Made by a program: the position numbers and the translations under genes
Notes under the pieces: generated by a model
What the model was told of the DNA's origin: nothing
Seen by the model: only the letters and a program-made list of their open reading frames with translations
Database searches by the model: none
Assembly (NCBI GenBank): GCA_015657535.1
Contig: JADHZB010000243.1
Location: 1,251-20,158 of the forward strand
Direction: 5' to 3'
DNA from: Nephromyces sp. MM_2019
Taxonomy: Eukaryota; Apicomplexa; Aconoidasida; Nephromycida
Length of the DNA: 18,908 bases
Shown: one piece after another, positions 9,716-18,908 of the stretch
Numbering within the stretch: position 1 is the stretch's first letter
How the letters are laid out: each line of letters opens with the position of its first letter

Positions 9716-12700
9716 CTACTCTATTGCAATATTGGCTAAGGGATTTGATGAAATTAGGGGCATCTCCAATTTCAAGCTACCAGTTATCTTAGACCTCTGA
9801 ACCTGAATTAAATCATAGATGCTTTATAACTTCATTATAACATTGCAAGTAAATAATAAAACCTCAAATAAAAAAATTATACCTTGGAAAGATCTGGAGC
9901 TACTTCTGACGGTAGGCGAAGCTGAGTTATTTTACCTATATATACAAAATTTTTTTTTTTTTTTTTTTTAATCTTTTATATCTATGAATAGGATTTTAAA
10001 CCTGTATAACAATTGTTGAATAATAGATATGTGAACTTAAAACGAAAGAAACCAAAAATTTCTAACACAGAAAAGAAGAAACAAAATTTAAGCTTAATTC
10101 TTATCACATGCAGTTCTCAATTCATAAGAAACTGTCCCTAAGAAATTCGATTTACATGATATCTACTTTTATCTAATCTTCAAAGTGAAATTGGAAAATA
10201 TAAAAACAATTTTATATAAATTGTCTATCTAGACCTTTGATTGAGCAACGAAAATATGTTGGCTGTATATCAACTTCAATTAGTGAACTGTTCATGAACC
10301 TAGAACAAAATAAATCAAAAATTTCGCAAGTTTTTTAATTCAATTTTAAAAGCAATAAACTTGTAAGATCTTGTGTACTTAGTATCATACTTGTAAAAAT
10401 AGCCTTTTGCAACAAAATAATATTTATATTATCAACAAGAAACAAATCAATTTTCACAAACTCATATTCATTGAATAATAAAGAACTTCACTTTGGTACA
10501 AAAAGCTCAAATATAATATATTCATCCTTTTCTTCAAGTAAGAATCTGAATCTACCTGACAAGAAATATTTTATCACGAATTTTGTCACATCAATATAAA
10601 TATTGATTAGTGTTTTAGCAATTATTTGGTACTTGGAGAAAAATGTCAACAAGATTGAATACTCGGAGAAATTGTTAATTTTTAGGAATAATTGTGCTAT
10701 CTAGGGAAAATCTATATTGTTAAATTTTTTCCTAGATAAGAGTTTATATAAATAAGCAAAAGCCAAACAACTAACTTAAAACCTTAATTTCAATTGATCC
10801 AGTTAACAAAAATATGAATCAATCGAATTTATAAGTAGAAACAAGACATAGACATCTTAGAAAAAAAATATGGCCAATTCGAATATATATATATCTTTAT
10901 GACAAAGTGGAAAATCATAAAAGAAATGAATCATGATTGAATACTAAAGATAATCTCATTCATAAATTTAGTTTGAAAAAATCATAGGCAAGTAAAAACA
11001 AGTTAAATTCAATTTGATTTTTTAATAAAATATATATTGTGTTAACACACAAGAATATTCATAACCAAAAGATTCTAAAAAAAACCATACAAAATTTTAT
11101 TGAGGTCACTCACAGATATTTAATAAATAGATTTATATACATATTCACCTTGATTGCATTGTCGTATTTCAGATTGTGAATTATAAACGCTTGGAATTTC
11201 TAAATTTTGTTTTGGCTGTATAATATAAAATCTTATATAATTAAGATATATACTTTAATAATCTTGTTAGAAATATTCAAAAATGAATTAATGATTAATG
11301 AAACAATAAGAAAATAGAAAACACAAAAATGTTCTTAAAATTTATTTGATATATACAAATGAATATATAAAAACTTATTTTTTTGGTAATATAAATATTG
11401 AATGATTCTAAAAATATGATTATGTCAAAAATTTATTCACTTTTGGTAATATAAACATTGAATTGTTTCACAAGTTTTTATAAATCAAAATTCCCAAATA
11501 TTTTGGTATATAAAATTTAATGATTTTATAAATTTGTATATATACATTTTACAAATTGCTATATAATATAAATCGAATAATCTTACATGGAATAAGCTAT
11601 CATTAGATTCTTGATTTCTCTTTTCTTCCCTGGAAATTCGATCCTGGAGATGTTTATATATTACTTTCTTCAAAATAATAACAAATAAATAATCATATAA
11701 TATTATTTAAAACCTGTTCAATTTTTTGATACATTTCCTTCCTAGATTGTCTTGTATGGATTCCTTCTATAAGAATAAATAGAATAGTAGATTTGAAGTA
11801 AAAGTTATATTATTAATGAAGAGATTAGATATGTGCGTTTTACAATATATTAATAATCATAAAATTTATATATATATAAAATGAAAATTTTGAAATATGT
11901 ATATATTTTAAAAACACTTTGTTTTTTTTTCTCCTTCAAATATGTAGTTGTAGCAAATTAAAATCAACCAAAGATAATTAGCGATATTGTTTCAATTTTA
12001 AAATAAATTAGATAACAGACTAATTCATATATAATTTAGACTGATATATAATAATCACCATTTTCTATTGTCTCATTTTCTCCTGACCAAGTAATAAATG
12101 ATTGTTCTTCATTATTTAATGATTTCTTAGCAGCTATACGTTCAGATGTAATGATATCTTGACCATCCAATTGTTTAAGATTTGGTAAATTATTAATAAT
12201 ATAATATCTATAATCTTTCCATCTGTTTATATATAAATCATTCACTATTTATTTAAGTAAACATACCTTTGGTACATTTGAATTATGTATGATATAAGCT
12301 TATCCTAAATTTATATTTTTATAGCTCAATACAATATTTAAAATTATAGAATATTACGATGTACAAGGATTCCCTGTTAAATATAACTCATTTAATTCTT
12401 CGTTCTTTTTTAGGTTATTGATTGATTCCTTAAATTCTTTAGAACCAATAAAATTCAATGTTAAGTCAAGCTATAGGTTTAATCATACACAAAATGGGAA
12501 ATATAATTATTTTGTATAAAAATATAAAAAAACAAAATAAAGAAAATAATCTCATATAGTTTAAATAATAATTTATAATTAATACATAATATAAAATTAA
12601 CGCAACATAAATTCTTTGAATGTATAAATTTGGATCATTTATCTAATGCTACAACATAAATCTAAAACCAACTTGAAAACATAAAACGTAAAAACTTGTT

Positions 12701-13552
12701 TCACAAAATTAGGTTAAATAAAACAACATTAGGTACACACTTAACATCATATTCACATGCAAAGATATTCCACCCATACAGTTTTATACAATAAAATATT
12801 CATCGAGTTAATCATAGTCAGATAACACAAAATATCATACTTTATTTAGCTTCTCACAAAACTCCAAGTTTTCAATTTTACTGATGTTGTTTATTGCAAG
12901 GTTAAGATATCTTAAATCTTTCATACGCTTCATATTTTCAATTTTCTCTAAGTTCATTATTTAGCATAAACACACAAACATATACACACAAGCACACAAA
13001 CATATAGACAGGCACCAGCGCTCACACATAAACCCACACACAGATATTTAATTTTAATCATGCAAGAGTCTTAAATATTCATATTTAACAAATGTTTCAA
13101 ATTGTTTTATAAACACTTATATATTCAAATTATATTTATTGTATTTTAAATTGTGTGCTATTTATAATTTTGTTTGTAGTGTGGATAATTGAATATTCAT
13201 TTATCTATAATAATTGAAGTTTAAATCATTATCTTTATATATATGGATGTTTTTGGGTTGACATTTAACTATTTATGTTCATATATAAATATTTTCATGA
13301 TTGATTTCATGATTATTTTCTATTATTATATGTTTGTGTGTGTATAAAAATACCAAAAATGGAATAGGGGTATAATGAGCTCTTACCTATTATGTTATTT
13401 TGCAATAAAAGGATTTGTAACTTTGGGCAAAATTTGTTAATATTTTCAATTTTTTCAATTTCTAGTTGGTGTAAAGAAATTTCTTCCAAATCACATAAAA
13501 CACCTTCATTGTGTTCAGACTTTTTTTGTAATAAATCTCGTGTAATTTTCAT
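9716..13552 (-). CDS. DNAAF11: DNAAF11 (LRRC6/TILB), dynein arm assembly factor
   Basis: Cytoplasmic factor needed to preassemble axonemal dynein arms, so it marks an organism with motile cilia (family knowledge). Eleven exons give 331 aa, stop TAG: 13552-13387, 12947-12841, 12470-12358, 12222-12059, 11766-11714, 11643-11587, 11215-11149, 10555-10492, 10299-10235, 9935-9883 and 9802-9716. All introns are GT-YAG and every phase closes (1,0,2,1,0,0,1,2,1,0). Residues 1-129 are the family N terminus ([32 protein letters not shown]) and leucine-rich repeats ending LTGNPCTS. The LRR cap follows ([18 protein letters not shown]). A short charged linker (residues 184-240) leads to the CS/p23 domain: [58 protein letters not shown]. 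It is shorter than the human protein (about 466 aa), mainly in the linker and tail. Exons 1-4 and 8-11 are very secure. Exons 5-7 are shorter and less conserved but keep frame. Confidence 0.93.
9950..9969. repeat. T20 homopolymer (A20 in DNAAF11 intron 9)
   Basis: Twenty T residues on the plus strand. In the sense of DNAAF11 this is an A20 tract that ends 12 bases before the AG acceptor of exon 10 (AG at 9937-9936), where a polypyrimidine tract would usually lie. Confidence 0.9.
11383..11562. repeat. degenerate ~60-bp tandem repeat in DNAAF11 intron 6
   Basis: Three diverged units, each starting near tttggta(at)ataaa, begin at about 11383, 11442 and 11502. The first two share ttggtaatataaa[t/c]attgaat. 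They lie inside the intron between exons 6 and 7 and have no evident coding role. Confidence 0.5.
12961..13036. repeat. CA-rich tract, 3' arm of DNAAF11 intron 1
   Basis: CA-rich plus-strand sequence just upstream, in the gene's sense, of the exon 2 acceptor. It contains acacacaaacatata at 12970-12984 and a 14-nt second copy at 12993-13006. Both match the reverse complement of tatatgtttgtgtgt at 13327-13341, near the donor end of the same intron. Confidence 0.85.
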
Positions 13553-15006
13553 TTTGATTGTTTAATTGTGATAAAAAGTGTATGAAAATATCCTACATAT
13601 ACAAATTATTAAGATGCAGATAATTATGCACACATCTTTGGTTAGAATTGTCTGCTTTTCATCTAACAAGTATAATTACAGATACACACACAGATAAACA
13701 CGTGCACATATATAGACTGAGTCAGAGTTCATCTAACACTAAACATACTGACACATATACATATATATATCTAAAAAAATATATTGAGTTAATACACATT
13801 TACATATATCCAAACAATTTGAGTGTATGAGTATTAGAAAAACTAATAGGTGAATGCAACTAGAAACACATTATGGATAGCAATTCACCTATATATTATT
13901 CATTCACTCTTGATCTCGTTTACACACATTAAGTATTTAAGCACTTTTTTTAAGTATAACTATTTCTTGATACAATCAACATCTAGAGATGCAATCTTAA
14001 TACACAATCTGGAATTTTTAGTGAATTTTAGTGAATATATAAATAAGCTTGTAGAGTGTCAAAAATTATATTTAAATTCACACGTATGATCATAAACAAG
14101 CATTGTACTTGTAAAATCTCTTTTATTTAACTCTTATTTCATAGTAATAACTTGGTTTACTTATTTGTGTGTAAATTCAGTGAATTTAATAATAAATAAT
14201 ATCCAAATAAATCGTGTGTGGAATTAACATATGATTTATATCAAACATATATGGAAAATTTTTATATATTTGTATTTAGTTTAGGCAAAATGTGTGTAAC
14301 ATTTGGAATCATAATGAGAGGGGAACTCGGTTTAATTACATACAAATTTTACACACCATTTAAATATATTATATATATAGACACTAAAAGATCTATATTA
14401 TTTAAATATGTATAATTTTATATAAAATTTTTATTCAAATCAGAAGATCTTATTTAAGAAATATCAATAGCTAATAATACCTAATTAGCTAAATTATATA
14501 TATATTTATATAGAGAGTAGCTATACACACAAATAGACTAGGTTTACACAGATATACAAAATAGAGCTACACACACATACATAGTCGTGCTACAACCATA
14601 AAATTGAGTTACATTTTGAGCAGTGTTACAACTACAAGATTGAGTTAAGCACATAGATAAACTAAAGCTACACACAAATATAGACTAGAGAGTTGCACAT
14701 ATATACCTAGTAGAGTTGAAAACACACACACACACACAGAGTAGTGCTATGTATATATAGAGAATCTGTCATAAAACAAATCTATCCATAGACACATCAC
14801 AAATAGATATATATATACACTTGAATATATATTAATTTTAAAGTTTATGATAAATGGCTAAAAATATTTCAATTTGACAACCCATTTTACACACATTTGG
14901 TGTAAAGATATTTATGATAAATAATTTGGGGGTAAATAGGGCTATCGTATAGGTTACAAATTACACACACACACACATAAACACACACAGAGCAGATAAA
15001 CAAATA
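13553..15006. other. spacer between TRAPPC13 and DNAAF11
   Basis: This 1.45-kb AT-rich stretch lies between the TRAPPC13 stop and the DNAAF11 start; both genes run on the minus strand. It must hold the TRAPPC13 3' end and the DNAAF11 promoter. In the sense direction the TRAPPC13 stop is followed within 30-60 bases by GT-rich sequence, which could serve as a downstream polyadenylation element. Plus-strand frames at 13648-13830, 13850-14089 and 14218-14415 are low-complexity and not called. Confidence 0.6.
14513..14760. repeat. degenerate CA/TAGAG-rich tandem repeat
   Basis: Imperfect units of about 30-50 bp containing variants of agagctacacacacatac and aaattgagttaca recur at least five times (for example near 14514, 14563, 14600, 14640 and 14668). 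Divergence is high, so boundaries are approximate. The repeat lies about 1 kb upstream of the DNAAF11 start codon. Confidence 0.55.
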
Positions 15007-15824
15007 TTAGAATACAAATAAGTCTCCTAAGCATTTATCCCAAATAATCGTATTTGTTGTAGTGTCTTTAATTATGATACCCTTCAATGAGTGAAATCCT
15101 ACATATACACACATACAAACACATATAAATATATATACAAATGCATATACACATATACACAGCACTCATGAGCATGCTAGAGATATATACACACATAATA
15201 TAAACTACACACAGAAATATGCTATATACAAAAAAATAAGAAAATAAAGGTACACAAAATAAAAACACACAAAGATAATTATACAGAAAAATCACAAAAT
15301 TATAAGTATGTACACACACACTTAAACATAAATATAATCAGATATACACAAATTCATAAATACACACACACTCACATAAATCTATAGAATGTTATAAATA
15401 AACTTAATTCAATGAAATTGTGTGTGTATAAACATTCTAATTATGTTTACAATACTATTACCTTGTTCCATACAAATCAAATTAATTTTATGATGGCCAA
15501 TCGAATTGGGCCCAATAGATTCTATTTCCTATAAATTAGGATGTGTTTGTGTGTGTGTGTGTGTATATGTATATGTGTATGCATGTGTGTATTCGTATAC
15601 GTATACGTATGTGTGTGTATATGTATGGGTGTGTATGTATGTGTATACGTATGTGTGTGTGTGTGTGAGTGTATGTGTGTGTGTATATTTATGTGTGTAT
15701 GTGTATACGTATGTGTGTGTGTGTGTGAGTGTATGTATATGTAAATATATATAAATATATTTATTTACGTGTGTATACAATTAGAATGAGTGTAGCTGTG
15801 TGTATGAAGATGATAACGTATGTG

Positions 15825-15858
<34 letters not shown>

Positions 15859-17988
15859 CAAAATATTACCTCTAATTTCTTCCCTTGATGAATAAGGGGC
15901 TCCATTTCATCCCAGTCAAATTCAAAAATGGGTGTAATGTTTGATGGTGTGGTATTATTAATTTCCAAAATTATTGAGAAAGGTTCACCAATCTGATATA
16001 TATGTGTGTATATATATAGGATAATCAAATATAACTGATTAAATCTGATTACACACACACACAAGCACACACATAAATATATATAATATACCTTTGCAGG
16101 GTTAGGGCTTAACTTAATATGCACTTTGATAGTTTCAGAAGGATGGTACTAAGTAGAAAAAACAACATTAATATTTTCAATATGTCTGTGTATAATTGTG
16201 TGTATGTGTGTGTGTGTAATTGTGTGTGTGTGTTTGTGTGTAATTGTATGTATGTGTGTGTGTAATTGTGTGTATGTGTGTTGTATATGTATGTGTGTGT
16301 GTGTAATTGTGTGTATGTGTGTTGTATATGTATGTGTGTGTGTGTAATTGTGTGTATGTGTGTGTGTTGTATATGTATGTGTGTGTAATTGTGTGTATGT
16401 GTGTGTGTTGTATATGTATATGTGTGTAATTGTGTGTATGTGTGTGTGTTGTATATGTATATGTGTGTAATTGTGTGTATGTGTATGTGTTGTATATGTA
16501 TATGTGTGTATGTGTGTGTGTTGTATATGTATATATGTGTGTGTGTGCAAATAAATTATGTGTTGTTTCAAAATTGAGCTTACTTTTTGAGATAGTGGAA
16601 ATGCTAAGTAGCCCCAGGTTGTTTTGAGTGACCTCCAAGCTAAAAACAAATCACCTATCTGAATTATATATACACACACACAAGCTTATTTACACACACA
16701 CACACATTTATATATATATATAAATTCACACTTGGAAAATAAGTATAAATGTGTGTTTTTAGGATTCAAATCATCAAACACATAGTTAACATTCATAAGC
16801 TTTATATATTATATATATATATATATGAATGTATCGATGTGGGTATATAAATAATAGATATAGTATGAATAGTGTGAGTATATAAATATATATATATTAA
16901 ATATGTGTGTGTATATAAAAATTTAATATATATACCTTTTGAATATCATTTTGTATAAGGTTAGATGATATATCCGAAACAAATAAAACTTCATAAATAT
17001 CTTGGGGTTTGAAAAAATGAACACCTGTGTGTGTTCTAAAAATAATATACACATACATATATGTTTGTGTGTATGTGTGTGTACTAAAAATAATATACAC
17101 ATACATATATTTTGTGTGTATGTGTGTGTACTAAAAATAATATACACATACATATATGTTTGTGTGTATGTGTGTGTACTAAAAATAATATACACATACA
17201 TATATTTTGTGTGTATGTGTGTGTATTTATGTGTGTGTGCAAATTCTAAGATATAGAAAAGTCATAAATTTTTGAAAAAGTGAAGATAAAAAAAAAATTT
17301 TTAAATTCACAAACAATTGAATATTTTCATATATAGGGAGAAATATACACACATACATATACACATTTATATAATATCTTTCTACTCACACACATATATG
17401 CGTATGCTTATACAAATATCTAGAAAAACACACATCTACACACACACACACCTAAAAAAATATATATCTACACAGATATACCTAACAATTTATACACACA
17501 CCTAAAAATATACATATCTACACACATATACCTAACAATTTACACACACACCTAAATACATACACCTATGTACATTTACACACACACACACCTAAATACA
17601 TACACCTATGTACATTTACACACACACACACCTAAATACATACACCTAACATATGTACATTTACACACACACACACCTAAATACATACACCTAACATATG
17701 TACATTTACACACACACACCTAAATACATTGAGAATATACACATCTACACACACATTAAATAAAGTGTGTAAGTTTAATTAACTAACTCGTCCGTAGAAT
17801 TTTCAGAGGCCAAACGTTTTAATGGTTTGCCAAATGGTGACACCAAATCGGCCTTAATTAAAAATACACACTCATTAGATGAATTATTTATTTGACAAGA
17901 TATCCACTGATTTTCCTGCACACACACACACACACACACACACATACATACACACATCGTGAATAATTTATATTTACACATTGTTTGA

Positions 17989-18019
<31 letters not shown>

Positions 18020-18391
18020 CGCAGAGTCTATAATATATATATATATGGATTAACACACACATCTTTTGCAAAACGTATATACATATTATATATATATATA
18101 TAGACACGTTGTTATAAAAAGTATATATATATACACACACACCTTTTGTAAATTAAAAAAAAATGCTATATATATATACACACATAATGTAAATATATAT
18201 ATATATATATAACTATATATATGATTATATATATATATATATATATGTGTGTGTATGTGTGTAAGAATACCTCATAACTAGAAACGTGAAATGAAACTTC
18301 AAATAAATTTTGGGCGGTAAATGCGAACGAGTGTTTTCGGTGAAGTCGATCAAAAGTAATTGGGTGTGTGTGTGAAGTAAAACAAGTCATT
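15007..18391 (-). CDS. TRAPPC13: TRAPPC13 homologue, 5' truncated by window edge
   Basis: Subunit of the TRAPP vesicle-tethering complex at ER-Golgi membranes (family knowledge). Eight exons encode the last 253 residues: 18391-18271, 17915-17788, 17035-16936, 16658-16584, 16148-16092, 15992-15870, 15528-15462 and 15098-15007, stop TAA. All seven introns between them are GT-AG and all phases close (0,2,0,0,0,0,1). Alignable landmarks run in family order: LFEVSFHVSSYE (cf. FKFQVLKPLDVKTKFYNAE), WISCQINNSSNECVFLIKAD (cf. EAQIQNMTTSPMFMEKV), KPQDIYEVLF, IGDLFLAWRS (cf. IGKLDIVWKTNLG), VHIKLSPNPAKIGEPFSIIL (cf. LSLEAIPDTVNLEEPFHIT), then INLICMEQGFHSLKGI near the end. The protein is divergent, so identity rests on the order of several motifs. 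The N-terminal part is beyond the right edge. Exon 3 opens with Thr-His-Thr-Gly encoded by CA-repeat sequence. The acceptor TTTTTAG was chosen because it alone keeps frame with donor GA|GTTAGT. Confidence 0.85.
15541..15745. repeat. TG/TA-rich repeat in TRAPPC13 intron (exons 6-7)
   Basis: TG-rich tract on the plus strand (CA on the sense strand) that includes a duplicated segment. The block gtgtatacgtatgtgtgtgtgtgtgagtgtatg occurs near 15640 and again near 15702. A short palindromic core, cgtatacgtatacgtat, lies at about 15594. Open frames on both strands here are repeat translations. Confidence 0.85.
16190..16546. repeat. tandem TG minisatellite in TRAPPC13 intron (exons 4-5)
   Basis: About eight variable units, roughly 30-50 bp each, of the form gtgtgtaattgtgtgtatgtgtg followed by (tg)n and ttgtatatgtata. 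Together they fill most of the 435-nt intron. In the gene's sense the array is entirely CA-rich. The 153-176-codon frames across it on the minus strand are His/Thr low-complexity translations apart from the real exon 4 at their upstream end. Confidence 0.9.
17036..17225. repeat. four-copy 48/47-bp tandem repeat at TRAPPC13 intron 3' end
   Basis: Four near-perfect units start at 17036, 17084, 17131 and 17179, with lengths 48, 47, 48 and 47. The alternation (atatatgtttg versus atatattttg) suggests duplication of a 95-bp dimer. In the sense of the gene each unit ends TATTTTTAG, a canonical 3' splice acceptor; the unit next to exon 3 supplies the one used. Confidence 0.95.
17451..17738. repeat. 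40-45-bp tandem repeat in the same TRAPPC13 intron
   Basis: Units containing cctaaatacatacacct followed by atgtacattt and a CA run start at 17551, 17591, 17631, 17676 and 17719 (spacing 40, 40, 45, 43). Shorter related units (cctaacaattta) lie upstream from about 17451. In the gene's sense this is TG-rich and occupies the donor half of the intron. Confidence 0.9.
17920..18270. repeat. AT and CA microsatellites in TRAPPC13 intron (exons 1-2 of this window)
   Basis: (CA)12-type run at about 17918-17943 directly abutting the exon acceptor, several (TA)n runs (about 17993-18020, 18190-18250) and a TG run at about 18245-18263 beside the donor. In the gene's sense the intron begins CA-rich and ends TG-rich. 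Confidence 0.9.
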
Positions 18392-18452
18392 CTAGTAAAT
18401 ACACACACACAATTAACTATTTACACACAATAGAAAATGATTCACACATACA

Positions 18453-18620
18453 TATATACACACACATATATATATGTATACTTAATTATATATATACACA
18501 CATATATATATGTATACTTAATTATATATACACACACATATATATATGTGTACTTATTTATATATACACACACATATATATATGTATACTCGTTTATATA
18601 CACACGCATATATATACACA
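18453..18620. repeat. 36-bp tandem repeat with palindromic core
   Basis: Four clear units at 36-bp spacing (markers g[t/c]gtatactta or gtgtacttatt at 18476, 18512, 18548 and 18584), plus degenerate flanks. Each unit carries the palindrome acatatatatatgt. Because 36 is a multiple of three the repeat stays open in several frames on both strands. The resulting Tyr/Ile/Val-rich frames are not genes. Confidence 0.88.
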
Positions 18621-18789
18621 TATATATATACCTATAATAAATAACTGTGTACATACACAAAATAATTATACACATAATAAACATATATATAATGTGTGTA
18701 AATCAAATTTGATTTCCAATAAGGGAGTCTTTCAAGCCTTTGATGTATTTACAAGTTTATATATATATATATATTCATATATACAAACA

Positions 18790-18808
18790 TGTGTGTATGT
18801 GTGTGTGT

Positions 18809-18849
<41 letters not shown>

Positions 18850-18858
18850 TGTGTGTGT

Positions 18859-18908
<50 letters not shown>
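18790..18908. repeat. long (TG)n tract at right edge
   Basis: Almost pure TG with a few tatg interruptions, running off the window. In the sense of TRAPPC13 it is (CA)n, and probably part of the intron upstream of the first exon seen here. Confidence 0.93.

Noticed and set aside
10488..10640. Single terminal DNAAF11 exon reading from KTLINIY through FVPK to TGA
   Set aside because: Only 10555-10492 is used. The conserved [21 protein letters not shown] and [13 protein letters not shown] exons lie further downstream and join in phase.
11041..11074. Apparent DNAAF11 exon reading ESFGYEYSC after exon 7
   Set aside because: Joining exon 7 directly to 10555 gives [13 protein letters not shown], which matches the CS-domain start of the family and keeps phase; the extra exon does not.
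15068..15319. 83-codon minus-strand frame
   Set aside because: Mostly intron reading; only the part from 15098 down is coding, and that is TRAPPC13's last exon in another frame.
16149..16679. 153-176-codon minus-strand frames rich in His and Thr
   Set aside because: The upstream part is real TRAPPC13 exon 4 (16658-16584), but past the donor at 16583 the frame only reads the CA repeat of the intron.
1..18908. tRNA, rRNA, snRNA, transposase, reverse transcriptase or viral genes
   Set aside because: No cloverleaf, U6-like core or enzyme motif was seen on either strand by eye.

Overview
This is nuclear DNA from an eukaryote. Genes are split by GT-AG introns, the non-coding DNA is very AT-rich, and (TG)n/(CA)n microsatellites are abundant. 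There are no bacterial-style operons, ribosome-binding sites, CRISPR arrays or insertion sequences. DNAAF11, a cytoplasmic assembly factor for axonemal dynein, implies that some life stage has motile cilia or flagella. All gene calls read through with the standard code (TGA, TAG and TAA each act as a stop). A flagellated protist or a zoosporic fungus would fit; I cannot place it further.

Layout. 1-125: G-rich GT minisatellite. 283-662 (-): a candidate 59-aa gene of three phase-0 exons. 663-2030: no gene I can support. 2042-2300: long (TG)n tract. 2301-3814: nothing recognised. 3815-4790 (+): a weak multi-exon gene candidate. 4791-6368: no supported gene; the last part is the likely SRRM1 leader. 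6369-9256 (+): complete SRRM1 (SRm160)-type PWI/RS splicing coactivator, 6 exons, 642 aa. 9716-13552 (-): complete DNAAF11 (LRRC6/TILB), 11 exons, 331 aa, convergent with SRRM1. 13553-15006: spacer with degenerate CA-rich repeats. 15007-18391 (-): the last eight exons of TRAPPC13, with the 5' end beyond the right edge. 18392-18908: tandem AT/CA repeats and a long (TG)n tract at the edge. Both window ends lie in GT-rich simple sequence, the kind of place where assemblies break.

The three recognised genes do not form a pathway: pre-mRNA splicing, ciliary dynein assembly, and TRAPP-mediated membrane traffic. The most interesting feature is in the introns. Five of the eight TG/CA-bearing introns whose two ends are both visible (four of TRAPPC13, plus DNAAF11 intron 1) carry a CA-rich tract near one splice site and a TG-rich tract near the other. 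In the pre-mRNA these are complementary and could fold each intron into a hairpin that brings the two splice sites together. The polarity (CA first or TG first) varies while complementarity is kept. SRRM1 introns contain no such tracts.
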